A stretch of DNA of 64,000 bases from a virus: the IMG/VR virus record IMGVR_UViG_3300025413_001414, positions 1 to 64,000 of that record. The stretch is one strand, 5' to 3'. Each line of letters opens with the position of its first letter. The first letter of the stretch is position 1. The notes beneath the pieces are model-generated. The model saw only the letters and a program-made list of their open reading frames with translations. It was not told the DNA's origin and did no database searches. The translations under genes and the position numbers were made by a program. Shown here piece after piece: positions 51,567-60,188 of the stretch.

Positions 51567-52907
51567 TTATTTTGATTTCTCAACAAGCTTTTTGTCAAGG
51601 TTTTCTTGGTTTTGTTTTTCAGCTGCCTCATTTTTATCATCACTACCATACATAGCAAAGTAAGAATTACTACCAGCCATTTTATCAAATTCAGGGTCTT
51701 GTGAAAATCCTTTCTTAATCATCTTATCAACGATTTCATGCCAAGTCATTTCACCAAGATACATTAACTTCTTGTCAATTATAACAACATCCACATCTTG
51801 ATTCTTTTCTTCAATCAAGGATATACCAATATCTGAAAGTGTTTTCTTGATATCATCAGATAAAGACCAATAATCAGTAACTTCTGTTATAACATCATCG
51901 ACCTTTTGACCTAGTTTAATATGATATTCTCCTTGTTCAAAAAGTTTCATAAAAGCTTCAGCATTAATACTTTTTACTTTAGAAACTTTTTCCTTAATTA
52001 AATTAGCGATATCTTCTTCCAAAACGACTTTCTCATTAAGCCTTTCTGAAACATGAAAAAAATATCCATTAGTTTCTTCATTGGGTTTCAAAGAATCAAT
52101 TCTTGATTCTAAAACTCTAATATCAGTTGTAGCATCAGAAATCTTTTTCTCAGCAGAAAACTTTTCATATTCAAATCTTTTCAATTCAGATTTTTGATGT
52201 TCAAGTTTCTTTTGCAATTCTTGAAATTTTTCTTCTTTCATCTTTTTGAAAGATTCTTCCAACATAGATTTAGAACTATTTTCACCTTCAAATTCTTTTT
52301 TAGTCCCTTCATTTTTTTCAGTCTTATCCAATGATTTTTCTTCATATGAATTAATAGACATAATCATAGATTGTGCTTCTTCTGAGGCATCAGAATCATC
52401 ATCAAATAGTGAAAGCAAATCATCTAACTTAGAATTTTGTTCATCAGACATTTCCACTTCATCATCAAAGATTGAGGCTAGTTTTGAGATAGGAGTTGTA
52501 TAGTCAACAGATAGATAAAGATTAATTGTCTTATCTAAGACTTTAGTAACACTTTTGAATGGCAAATCTGTAATTACCATCTTCTTATTGAAAGAAGTAA
52601 TTGTTTTCTCACAAATAACATCTAAAAGACGTTCTCTTTGTTCAGCAGTAGTTTTATCTGTATCTACTTCTTCAAAGTTGACAGTTCCTTCATCACAGAT
52701 AGTTAGTTTAAAAGTAATATTATCCGAATCTATACCGGCTAGATACTTACCTTCGATAAAAGCTTCATTAGCAATGAAATGAATGTTTCCTTTCATACCA
52801 AGAAATTCAATAAATTTTTCTTGAGGTTTAAAAGTGCCGATTACTTTTTCCTTTACAGTTTCTTGATTTTCTTGTTCGATGTTATCTAAAATGTCTTGCA
52901 TATACAA
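51567..52907 (-). CDS. Coiled-coil protein (446 aa)
   Basis: An N-terminal globular part (1-150) is followed by an acidic linker (DDLLSLFDDDSDAS), then a long coiled coil (about 225-290, EEKFQELQKKLEHQKSELKRF), then a C-terminal domain (300-430). It resembles large cytoplasmic scaffolds. A minus-strand TATTTTTG box is eight bases before the start. No family recognised. Confidence 0.65.
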   Translation of the reverse strand: MYMQDILDNIEQENQETVKEKVIGTFKPQEKFIEFLGMKGNIHFIANEAFIEGKYLAGIDSDNITFKLTICDEGTVNFEEVDTDKTTAEQRERLLDVICEKTITSFNKKMVITDLPFKSVTKVLDKTINLYLSVDYTTPISKLASIFDDEVEMSDEQNSKLDDLLSLFDDDSDASEEAQSMIMSINSYEEKSLDKTEKNEGTKKEFEGENSSKSMLEESFKKMKEEKFQELQKKLEHQKSELKRFEYEKFSAEKKISDATTDIRVLESRIDSLKPNEETNGYFFHVSERLNEKVVLEEDIANLIKEKVSKVKSINAEAFMKLFEQGEYHIKLGQKVDDVITEVTDYWSLSDDIKKTLSDIGISLIEEKNQDVDVVIIDKKLMYLGEMTWHEIVDKMIKKGFSQDPEFDKMAGSNSYFAMYGSDDKNEAAEKQNQENLDKKLVEKSK

Positions 52908-52927
52908 TTTTTTACAAAAATACGTAA

Positions 52928-53341
52928 TTATTTTGAGTTATCCAACAAATTTTCAATACCGATTTCTCTTCGTTTGATTTTTGCTTCTTCGTCGGTAAGT
53001 GGATCAGGTAATTTTTGACCAAAAGTATCTACTAACTTTGAGACATTTATATATTTATCACTTATACTTATTAGATCAAGTAAATCTGGATCAGTAGTGG
53101 TTACCACATCTACATCTTCATACAAATCTGGAAGCGAATTATAAATCAATTCTAATTCTTTTGTAAATTCGGAAAAGTTTTCTATTACAATTGTATCATC
53201 CTCACTAAAATTATCAATAGATAAAATTAATAACAGTAATAATTCTTTTCGAGTAAGGTTTTTAATTTTTTCGGATTGCTTAGTTACATTGAAATTTAAA
53301 TAAATTTCTTTAAATAAGTCACTAACAGTTAAATTTTCCAT
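52928..53341 (-). CDS. Hypothetical protein (137 aa)
   Basis: An acidic helical protein (TRKELLLLLILSIDNFSEDD). The ATG overlaps the stop of the 53341 gene by one base, so the two genes are coupled. No family recognised. Confidence 0.65.
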   Translation of the reverse strand: MENLTVSDLFKEIYLNFNVTKQSEKIKNLTRKELLLLLILSIDNFSEDDTIVIENFSEFTKELELIYNSLPDLYEDVDVVTTTDPDLLDLISISDKYINVSKLVDTFGQKLPDPLTDEEAKIKRREIGIENLLDNSK

Positions 53342-53625
53342 TATTCTTCTAATAGTTTTGATAAAACGTATTCACGGTATTCTTGAGCCCCAACAGATCC
53401 AAGTGAATAGGCTCGTCTGAAAAAAACCTCAAATATATTTTCATTACCAATTTCTTTAGCAGCAATAGCACGATTGATACATTTATATTCATCGGTGATT
53501 AGACTTGCTTGCTTTTGTGCTAAGTGTCTTTCCGTATCAACATTTCCATCTGACTTGGAAATAATATCTCTAACACGCTTATAGTTTTTTTCAAATTCTG
53601 ATTTTGATTGACCACGTATCGGCAT
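53341..53625 (-). CDS. Hypothetical protein (94 aa)
   Basis: A small helical, basic protein (FEKNYKRVRDIISKSDG, NRAIAAKEIGNENIFE). It is a middle gene of the 54471-52928 series, all closely spaced. No family recognised. Confidence 0.65.
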   Translation of the reverse strand: MPIRGQSKSEFEKNYKRVRDIISKSDGNVDTERHLAQKQASLITDEYKCINRAIAAKEIGNENIFEVFFRRAYSLGSVGAQEYREYVLSKLLEE

Positions 53626-53636
53626 AAATATTATAG

Positions 53637-54095
53637 TTAATTTTTTTCAAATAAAGAATTAATAATCTCATTTCTAATAACATCCTGATGTATGAAGTAA
53701 TCCTCAAAGAAATGGACTGTAGTATCGAAATGATGAGATCCATACAATTCTTCTACTTCTAACTTTGTTAAATAACAAAAAAAGTGATTTACCGAATCTT
53801 GATCTAAGATATTATAAAAAGGTATTTCTACCTTTCTCCTATAAATATCTTTGTCGGATACTCTCTTATTAATTCTCTGTAAATCTTGTATTTCTTCTTC
53901 TGTTAATTTTTTACCAATGTAAGGCTTAGTCAGATTTAAAAAAGATTTTAATTCATACATATATTTTTTATAATCGGTGATAACTTCAACTTTTTTATCG
54001 ACTATTTCAGTCACATTATACCAATCATCTTGTTCAAAAAAGATGCCCCAATGTGCATCATATGTCTTTATACATTTTACTTTCATATTATTCAA
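53637..54095 (-). CDS. Hypothetical protein with shared C-terminal motif (152 aa)
   Basis: It begins with a beta pattern (MKVKCIKTYDAHWGIFFEQD, KVEVITDY) like a small SH3 unit, then helices. It ends IRNEIINSLFEKN, a variant of the recurrent tail. It overlaps the upstream gene by eight bases. Confidence 0.65.
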   Translation of the reverse strand: MNNMKVKCIKTYDAHWGIFFEQDDWYNVTEIVDKKVEVITDYKKYMYELKSFLNLTKPYIGKKLTEEEIQDLQRINKRVSDKDIYRRKVEIPFYNILDQDSVNHFFCYLTKLEVEELYGSHHFDTTVHFFEDYFIHQDVIRNEIINSLFEKN

Positions 54096-54471
54096 AGTCA
54101 GCTATTGGTATTTCTTTAGCCAAATCAGACCTGGTTTTTTTAGGTTTAGGCTTATAAACCATATTTAAGGCACTATATTTTATATCTTCATTTTGAACCA
54201 CTTTACTTGATTTTAAAATATCTTGTAGTATTTTAGGATCCGGATTTTTATGAAGATACAAGGCTATATCTAATATCATATTTTGAGTATCCTTATGTCG
54301 TATTTTATCAATCTCATATCCATATTTATTAGAAAGATAGGTTACGAATCCATATGGCAAAGTATTATTACCTGATTCTATATTCTGAATAATAAGTCTA
54401 TGATAGTCTATATTCATCACCAATTCTCTTGGGACTACTATAGACAAATCTTTTTGTATAAGTTCCATCAT
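54088..54471 (-). CDS. Hypothetical protein (127 aa)
   Basis: A helical protein (PRELVMNIDYHRLIIQNIES, TQNMILDIALYLHK) with a basic C-terminus. It starts 17 bases after the RNase P-like RNA, so it is probably the first protein gene after the RNA on the same transcript. No family recognised. Confidence 0.65.
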   Translation of the reverse strand: MMELIQKDLSIVVPRELVMNIDYHRLIIQNIESGNNTLPYGFVTYLSNKYGYEIDKIRHKDTQNMILDIALYLHKNPDPKILQDILKSSKVVQNEDIKYSALNMVYKPKPKKTRSDLAKEIPIADFE

Positions 54472-54488
54472 ATTTTATATTTAATATT

Positions 54489-54711
54489 ATAGTGACGATT
54501 ATACCCGCGGTTCTGTTTTATTCTATCATTTATCTCACCTTTCGGTGGCCTATTAAGGCTGCCTCAACCCGACTATCGTTGGGAAACCGACACCCTAAGT
54601 CTGTATGAGTTGCTACTTCTTTGGTCTAACGACTGATTAGGTCTTCCAAATTAGGTTTTGTAGCCGCGAAGTTCCTCTAGCATTTGCCAGCGATAGATCA
54701 TCCATCACTAT
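54489..54711 (-). ncRNA. rnpB: Compact RNase P RNA (catalytic RNA of RNase P)
   Basis: The minus-strand RNA of 223 nt is closed by a 10-bp P1 starting ATAGTGA and ending TCACTAT. GAGGAAC then TTCGCGG corresponds to conserved region I (bacterial GAGGAAAGTCCGGG). Near the 3' end AGATAAATGAT and then ACAGAACCGCGG corresponds to the bacterial AGATGAATGA ... ACAGAACCCGG. The partner bases covary: bacterial CCGGG/CCCGG is replaced by CGCGG/CCGCG. CACCGAAAGGTG forms a GNRA hairpin in the P18 position. The specificity half is much shorter than usual (whole RNA about 220 instead of 350-400 nt). It should process tRNA 5' ends with host or phage protein. Confidence 0.82.
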
Positions 54712-55175
54712 GTTAATATTTCTAAATTCAATTCTCTTTTAAACTTTTGTTTATACTCACCAATAAATTCCTCTAAAAGTGGGTGAATATGTGGATATAT
54801 TTCTTCACGAATATTATCAACATCACCAATATACTCTTTGAATAATTTTAAAATTCTATTAGGTGTATTTGGTATAATATTAATTAAACATAAATAGTTT
54901 AAAACCCTTTCTTTTTTAGGATCTAATTTTTTACCACTTTTATTCCATGTGTCCATCCATTCCAATTTTAAAGACATTGCTTTAAAATCAGTAACAACTA
55001 CACTCTGCCACCAATCAGAAAATTCATTATCCCTAATCACTGGATCAAATCCAATCATCTTGGTATATTTTTCCCATATATAATCAATATTGGATCGTAA
55101 GACATATGTATCATTACAAGCCTTATGAAACATTATTGAAAATGTTAATAAGTTATCTACCTGGTCATTATTCAT
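54708..55175 (-). CDS. Hypothetical protein (155 aa)
   Basis: A soluble helical protein with a basic C-terminus (EYKQKFKRELNLEILT). Its stop overlaps the first bases of the RNase P-like RNA, so both are probably on one transcript driven by the TATATTTG box at 55180-55187, just before the ATG. No family recognised. Confidence 0.65.
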   Translation of the reverse strand: MNNDQVDNLLTFSIMFHKACNDTYVLRSNIDYIWEKYTKMIGFDPVIRDNEFSDWWQSVVVTDFKAMSLKLEWMDTWNKSGKKLDPKKERVLNYLCLINIIPNTPNRILKLFKEYIGDVDNIREEIYPHIHPLLEEFIGEYKQKFKRELNLEILT

Positions 55176-55179
55176 ATTA

Positions 55180-55187
55180 CAAATATA
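55180..55187 (-). promoter_or_regulatory. Host-like -7 box
   Basis: Minus-strand TATATTTG, four bases before the ATG of the 54708 gene. It is a likely promoter for that gene and the RNase P-like RNA. Confidence 0.5.
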
Positions 55188-55256
55188 CGATAAATTTAAG
55201 AAAAAAGAAAAAACAAAATCTTTAAAATTAAATATATAGATAAAATTATTTTTGAT

Positions 55257-56117
55257 ATGAATAGAAAATGGCTTATATTTTTGGTATCTCTTGCAGCAAT
55301 TACAATTGCTGGAACTGCTGCCTATTTTTCAGTTACAGGTCTTGGTGTATTATTTGCTGGTGCTTCTGTGTCAGTTATGATTATGGCTGGTTCATTAGAG
55401 TTTGCTAAACTTGTTACTGCTACATACTTAAAACAATCTTGGAAAACAATAAAAGGTATTAATAAATGGTATTTAACAATTGCTGTTGCTATTTTAATGT
55501 TAATTACATCTGCGGGTATCTTTGGTTATTTATCAAATGCCTTCCAACAACAAAATTTGAAATTAGACCAAGTTCAGCGAGAAATCTCTGTCTGGGACAC
55601 AAAGATTAAAACTAATAATGATCAAATTACATTCTTAAATACACAACTTACTAATTTACAACAAAATCAGGGTAAGTTATTGGAAAATGGTAAAGTTAAT
55701 AATCGTTTATTATCATCAGTTGATAATAGGGATAAACAAACAGCTAAGATATCCGATAAAATATCATCTTTACAAGATTCAATTGTATCCTACAATAATC
55801 AAATCAATGAAATCAAAAACAAAAACATCGACATTGAAAAAGAAGTTGGTGGATTTAGATTCGTAGCTGAGGCTTTTAATGTTCCATTAAAAACAGTTGT
55901 TAAATTTTTCATAATTTTAATTGTAGTAGTTTTTGACCCATTAGCTATCGCACTTGTAATTGCTTTTAACGAGTTAACTTTACAAGGTAAAAAAGATGAA
56001 GAAGAAACTAAAACTGAACTACCACAAGTTGAGACTCCTAAAGTAGAACAGGAAATATCAACACCAACCGTTGAAACTACTGAATCTGATGATTCTGATT
56101 TAAAAAAAAAGTCTTAG
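55257..56117 (+). CDS. Membrane/coiled-coil protein, zero-frame product (286 aa)
   Basis: Three hydrophobic segments lie between residues 5 and 97 (LIFLVSLAAITIAGTAAYF, GVLFAGASVSVMIMAGSL, LTIAVAILMLITSAGIFGYL). A periplasm-sized or cytoplasmic coil (100-200) and a further membrane segment (about 215-238, VVKFFIILIVVVFDPLAIAL) follow. The arrangement resembles DUF4407-type phage membrane proteins. The frame ends after an acidic tail at 56117, 15 bases beyond a poly-A slip site that would join it to the coil at 56102-56995. Confidence 0.75.
   Translation: MNRKWLIFLVSLAAITIAGTAAYFSVTGLGVLFAGASVSVMIMAGSLEFAKLVTATYLKQSWKTIKGINKWYLTIAVAILMLITSAGIFGYLSNAFQQQNLKLDQVQREISVWDTKIKTNNDQITFLNTQLTNLQQNQGKLLENGKVNNRLLSSVDNRDKQTAKISDKISSLQDSIVSYNNQINEIKNKNIDIEKEVGGFRFVAEAFNVPLKTVVKFFIILIVVVFDPLAIALVIAFNELTLQGKKDEEETKTELPQVETPKVEQEISTPTVETTESDDSDLKKKS
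56100..56117 (+). promoter_or_regulatory. dnaX-type -1 frameshift site (A AAA AAG)
   Basis: The zero-frame codons are TTA AAA AAA AAG TCT TAG. Slipping back one base on A-AAA-AAG gives AAA AAA GTC TTA GAG and opens a 297-codon frame (56102-56995). A AAA AAG is the classic slippery heptamer of E. coli dnaX. An assembly indel in the A9 run is the alternative. Confidence 0.6.
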
Positions 56118-56995
56118 AGGATAAGGAAGAGTACCTTAAAAACTTAGAAAACCAATTAGAATCAAAATTAAAAGAAGTTGAAACTGTTAAAAATGAATAT
56201 GCTTCTAAGTTAAAAGAACTAGAAGATAATAAGTTAAATTTCAACTCTACTTCACAAAAACATCTTCAAGATTTAGAAAGTCAAAAAAATGAATACTCTT
56301 CTAAATTGAAAGAATTAGAGTCATTAAAATCAATTAATGAATCACAACTACAAGATTTAGAAAATCAAAAGTCTGAATTTGATTCTAAATTAAATGATTT
56401 AGCAAAACAAAAATCTGAAATAACTTCTAAATTAAATGAATTAGAAAGTCAGAAATCAAGTAGTGATGCTTTACAATTGGAATTAAACAATGCTAAATCT
56501 GAATATACTTCTAAATTAAATGAATTAGAATCATTAAAATCTGAATATACTTCTAAATTAAATGAATTGGAATTAGATAAAACTAATTACAATAACAAAT
56601 TTATTGAATTACAAAATCTTAAAAATGAATATGATTCTAAATTGAAATCTTTAGAAAATAGACAAAATGGCTTAGACAATGAAGTAGAAGAAAAAAGAAG
56701 AGATTTAGAATTAAAATATAAATCTAAATTAAAAGAGATTGAAAAGACTTATCAAGATAAGATAAAGAATATGGAAGAAGATTTTGAATCTAAAATTGAA
56801 CAATTACAAGAATCTTATAAGGATAAAATGTCTGACTTAATCGATACAAATAATTCTAAAGTTGATAAAGAAAATTTAAATAATATTAAAGAAATGTTAG
56901 TTAGCACACATGGATCACTACCATATTATCAAAATAGAATGGATGCTCTTAAAAGAAGAATTGAAGAAGTAATTGAGCAGATAGAAAGTCTGTAA
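56102..56995 (+). CDS. Coiled-coil extension reached by -1 frameshift
   Basis: The frame continues as KKVLEDKEEYLKNLENQLES and runs for about 297 residues of nearly pure heptad coil. It has repeated units such as SEYTSKLNELES and KNEYSSKLKELES, and ends in IEEVIEQIESL. There is no good start codon at its beginning (the first are internal TTG or ATG codons), so it is most simply the C-terminal part of a 55257-56995 fusion protein. The full protein would be a membrane-anchored rod of about 580 residues. Confidence 0.65.
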   Translation, partial: KKKVLEDKEEYLKNLENQLESKLKEVETVKNEYASKLKELEDNKLNFNSTSQKHLQDLESQKNEYSSKLKELESLKSINESQLQDLENQKSEFDSKLNDLAKQKSEITSKLNELESQKSSSDALQLELNNAKSEYTSKLNELESLKSEYTSKLNELELDKTNYNNKFIELQNLKNEYDSKLKSLENRQNGLDNEVEEKRRDLELKYKSKLKEIEKTYQDKIKNMEEDFESKIEQLQESYKDKMSDLIDTNNSKVDKENLNNIKEMLVSTHGSLPYYQNRMDALKRRIEEVIEQIESL

Positions 56996-57015
56996 TTAAT
57001 TTTAATATATAGTGT

Positions 57016-57750
57016 ATGTCTTTATCTAATTACAAAAAAACTCTTATTTATTTAAAAAAGAAGAAAAGAATTCTTTTCCTAACCACATCTACCAGATGGA
57101 ATGATGAGGTTCCTAAATCATCATCTTTAGCCTATTCACTAAAAGAAGAATTAGGAAATGATAAAGTCACCATTATTGATGTTTCTAAATTAAAAATCTA
57201 TCCGTGTGAAGGCAATGTTTCACAAATGAGTAATGGTAATCATTGCGGAACCAAAGAAGCTGTTTTAAAAGACAAACAAAAAAATCCATCAGGTAATCAC
57301 AGGTGTTGGTGCTCTATCAACAATGAAGATGATGAATTGTGGAAAATATCAAAAGAATTGTTAGAGTCGGATTGTGTAGTTTTCTTTGGGTCAATTCGTT
57401 GGGGTAAAATGAATGCTATGTATGCTAAATTAATTGAAAGATTAACTTGGTTAGAAAATAGACACACTACTCTTGGAGAATCCAATATTATAAAGAATAT
57501 AGATTGTGGTATAATATCAGTTGGCCACAACTGGAATGGTAAAGAAGCAATTGAATTGGAAAAGAAAATTTTAACATTTTTTGGGTTTAATGTTCCTAAT
57601 GAATTATCATGGTCTTATCAGTGGACCGAAGATTATAAAGATGAGTCACAAGCTGGGTATAAACAAGATCCTAAGGATTTTGAAAAAGAATTTAGCTTTA
57701 TTCAATTAATTAGAGAGAGTATTATAAAATTCAAAGATTTTATAAAATGA
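57016..57750 (+). CDS. NAD(P)H-dependent FMN reductase / flavodoxin-like protein
   Basis: RILFLTTSTRWN (18-29) is the FMN-phosphate loop start of the flavodoxin-like fold. KSSSLAYSLKEEL and CVVFFGSIRWGKMNAMYAKLIERL follow in the order of FMN_red proteins. The enzyme uses NAD(P)H to reduce FMN or quinones. Three extra cysteines in the middle (HCGTKE, CWCS) could bind metal. Its stop codon lies in the closing helix of the structured RNA that follows. A TTTTAATATATA box lies upstream. Confidence 0.75.
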   Translation: MSLSNYKKTLIYLKKKKRILFLTTSTRWNDEVPKSSSLAYSLKEELGNDKVTIIDVSKLKIYPCEGNVSQMSNGNHCGTKEAVLKDKQKNPSGNHRCWCSINNEDDELWKISKELLESDCVVFFGSIRWGKMNAMYAKLIERLTWLENRHTTLGESNIIKNIDCGIISVGHNWNGKEAIELEKKILTFFGFNVPNELSWSYQWTEDYKDESQAGYKQDPKDFEKEFSFIQLIRESIIKFKDFIK

Positions 57751-57912
57751 GATAAAGCACATCAACAATTAAAAGATACAATATTATTTTAATTTGGACT
57801 GTAGGAGGAATGTGCTTAAAGAAATAAACCGGCAGTTTAAATCTTTGAAGGGTTTGATTAAACGCTATTCGTGATCCACTCTAAATAAACCTTGTTGTGA
57901 AACATATCTCAT
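57747..57912. ncRNA. Structured RNA candidate between convergent genes
   Basis: About 166 bases are closed by ATGAGATA/TATCTCAT. They also contain AAGCACAT/ATGTGCTT (57755-57762 with 57813-57820) and a hairpin GTTTAAATC/GATTAAAC (near 57836-57864). The segment exactly fills the gap between two convergent genes and overlaps both stop codons. No promoter decides the strand. It matches no RNA family I know. Confidence 0.45.
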
Positions 57913-58196
57913 ATATCAAAATCTTGAAATCCTTGTAATTTATCCCTTAACCTAAGGAGTGTAAACATTTGATTTTTAGATAAGTGTTTAAATTTTTTAT
58001 TGGATTTAATAAACATAAGATCATGAACTCTCTTTTGTGAAAATTTAGCAATATAATCTTTGAATCTACTACTCATATTATTAGTTTGAAATATCTTTCC
58101 ATTAAGTGAGGAAATGATTTCAAGAAACTCTTTCTTTTCAAAAATCCAAGTTCGAATTTTGTTATCAATAAAGTTATTTATTACACTAGCTTTCAT
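57909..58196 (-). CDS. Hypothetical protein (95 aa)
   Basis: A basic helical protein (KEFLEIISSLNGKIFQ, LSKNQMFTLLRLRDKL). Its start is one base from the rhomboid stop, so both are co-translated. No family recognised. Confidence 0.65.
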   Translation of the reverse strand: MKASVINNFIDNKIRTWIFEKKEFLEIISSLNGKIFQTNNMSSRFKDYIAKFSQKRVHDLMFIKSNKKFKHLSKNQMFTLLRLRDKLQGFQDFDI

Positions 58197-58197
58197 T

Positions 58198-58752
58198 TTA
58201 AAATCTTCGTTTATTTGATAAATAAATTAGTCCACCCATTAGAGCACCACCCACATGTCCAAAATGAGACACATTATCATGTGAATTGAATCCACTGATT
58301 ACCTCAATTAAAAATAGACCACCAATAATATACTTAGCTTTAATAGGAGCAGGTAGGAACATAAAATACATTGACTGATTTGGATACATCAAAGTAAATA
58401 TAACCATAATACCCCAGATGGAACCAGAAGCCCCAACTAAAGGATTACTACTCCCTACCATATAAAGATGAAGGGCTGCTCCAGCAATGCCACAAAGTAA
58501 ATAGTAAATCCACATTTTTCGACCACCATAAATTTCCTCAACAGAAGGTCCAAAAGATAGTAATACTAACATATTGAAAATAATATGTAAAAAACCACCA
58601 TGTATGAATTGGTAAGTGATAAACTGAAATCCTAAATCGGGATTATTCAAAGAAAATAATCCATACATTAGATTTGGTAGCAATAGTGTCAATAAAAAGG
58701 CTACTACATTAATGTAGAAAATACTTTTAACGGTAGGTGTAGATTGGAACAT
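58198..58752 (-). CDS. Rhomboid-family intramembrane serine protease
   Basis: A 184-residue protein with about six membrane helices. The catalytic serine is Ser109 in VGASGSIWG, and the histidine is His166 in SHFGHVGGALMG. The oxyanion helper HIIFN (56-60) is also present. Rhomboids cut transmembrane substrates inside the bilayer. A phage copy could shed a host surface protein or process a phage membrane protein. A TATCTTTG box is upstream at 58832. Confidence 0.93.
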   Translation of the reverse strand: MFQSTPTVKSIFYINVVAFLLTLLLPNLMYGLFSLNNPDLGFQFITYQFIHGGFLHIIFNMLVLLSFGPSVEEIYGGRKMWIYYLLCGIAGAALHLYMVGSSNPLVGASGSIWGIMVIFTLMYPNQSMYFMFLPAPIKAKYIIGGLFLIEVISGFNSHDNVSHFGHVGGALMGGLIYLSNKRRF

Positions 58753-58831
58753 ATATTTAATTTAATTTAATATTTTATTTAATATTTTATTTAATTTTTT
58801 ATCTCTAATAATTTGTGCAGTTATATCTCTA

Positions 58832-58839
58832 CAAAGATA
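58832..58839 (-). promoter_or_regulatory. Host-like -7 box for the rhomboid gene
   Basis: Minus-strand TATCTTTG about 80 bases before the rhomboid ATG. The intervening region is a tandem TTTAATATTTTAT repeat. No TTTGG box is seen at -33. Confidence 0.45.
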
Positions 58840-58844
58840 AGAAA

Positions 58845-60188
58845 TTATTTTAACTTCTTTTTTAATATTGATAAATCTTCTAAATACATATTTTTAGAAT
58901 CAATTTTACTAAGAGCATCCATTTCTTCTTTCTTAATCTTAAAATCTTCTTTTAATTTTTCAAACATTTCTTTTGTTAAAGACCAGATTGGCATTCTCAA
59001 TAAGTAGTCGAAACTATCATCAATTTTATCCAAGCCTAAAGCATCAATATCTTTTATAAGTTTATCCTTTGGAACATTTTTTACCTCTAACTTACCATCT
59101 AAAATAGCTTTAATAAATCTTGCTCTATTAGATAATATTTTTAATTCATGGTTTAACTTATCTAAAAGATATTGTTTTCTTTTATCATAATAAGTTAACC
59201 TGAAATTAACAAAGTAGATAAATATATCTTCAATAGAATCAAATATTTTTAACTTACTATTTTCATCCAAAGTAGAGTAGATTTCAGTTTCATATTCTTC
59301 TAATTTAAGAAGTTTTATTAGCTTTTCCTCATCATACTTAGCTAACTGGTCTCGTGTAAATTTAATGGTATAATCTATATTATCCTTACAATTATCATCA
59401 TAAGAGATAATAACCTTCTTTTCAATTAAGTCATCTAAGATTGATTCGTATTTTTCGAAAGTCATTGATGGTGGTAATTCTGTTATCTTAACTGTTGATG
59501 TATTAACAACTTGAGGCTTTCCTCTGATTATCCATCTTTTTTTATTTTCTTCATCTTGAATATAATCACCATTGAAGAAAGGATTATAGGGTTTAACTTG
59601 AGATATCTTTTTACCTTTTAATAAATTTTCACAAGCTGTAATTGCATCAATTGGATTTCTGTTTAATATATTAGAAGAAAATCCAACTGCGATACCAGAT
59701 GAACCGTTAATTAATACTGTTGGTATAATAGGTAGGAAAAATCTTGGTTCAATTTCTTCTCCTTCTTCTTCTTTATAATCTAGTAATTCAAAGTCTTTAT
59801 AAAGTAGTCTAAAGTTATTATTTAATTTGGTTCCAATATATCTTGGAGCACCTGGTTCAGGTGATCTCAAGGACCCGAATTGACCATCTTCTTCAAGAAG
59901 TGGCATATTGTTTTTGAATTTTTGAGCCATGTTAATAATAGCAGATTCAAGACTTGTGTTACCATGATGATAATAACAATCAGAAGCTACTTTTCCAGCT
60001 AATTGAAATATTTTTAATGGTTTTTCGTTACCCGTTTTCCAAACAGAGTTACTAACGTGAATAATCTTTCTTTGTGAAGGTTTAAGACCATCTATAACAG
60101 ATGGTATGGCTCTATTTTCAATAACATATAATGAAAATTCTTTGTATTCACTTGATAAAAATTCTGTAATTGTTTTTTCTGAATTCAT
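58845..60188 (-). CDS. Type II topoisomerase medium subunit (T4 gp52-like)
   Basis: From the preferred start MNSEKT (60188) it has 447 residues. The breakage-reunion motif SLRSPEPGAPRYIGTKL gives active-site Tyr117, and INGSSGIAVGFSSNI follows as in gp52/GyrA proteins. It pairs with the large subunit at 62512 to relax or decatenate phage DNA during replication. The short length matches T4 gp52 rather than full GyrA. The extra 16 hydrophobic residues upstream (to 60236) are unlikely. Confidence 0.92.
   Translation of the reverse strand: MNSEKTITEFLSSEYKEFSLYVIENRAIPSVIDGLKPSQRKIIHVSNSVWKTGNEKPLKIFQLAGKVASDCYYHHGNTSLESAIINMAQKFKNNMPLLEEDGQFGSLRSPEPGAPRYIGTKLNNNFRLLYKDFELLDYKEEEGEEIEPRFFLPIIPTVLINGSSGIAVGFSSNILNRNPIDAITACENLLKGKKISQVKPYNPFFNGDYIQDEENKKRWIIRGKPQVVNTSTVKITELPPSMTFEKYESILDDLIEKKVIISYDDNCKDNIDYTIKFTRDQLAKYDEEKLIKLLKLEEYETEIYSTLDENSKLKIFDSIEDIFIYFVNFRLTYYDKRKQYLLDKLNHELKILSNRARFIKAILDGKLEVKNVPKDKLIKDIDALGLDKIDDSFDYLLRMPIWSLTKEMFEKLKEDFKIKKEEMDALSKIDSKNMYLEDLSILKKKLK

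Noticed and set aside
56130-56990. Independent gene starting near 56306
   Set aside because: The only starts are TTG or internal ATG codons within a continuous coil that is open back to the slip site at 56102.
58753-58844. CRISPR-like or origin repeat in the TTTAATATTTTAT tract
   Set aside because: Only a short tandem of AT-rich units without spacers, and no accompanying genes or iteron spacing.
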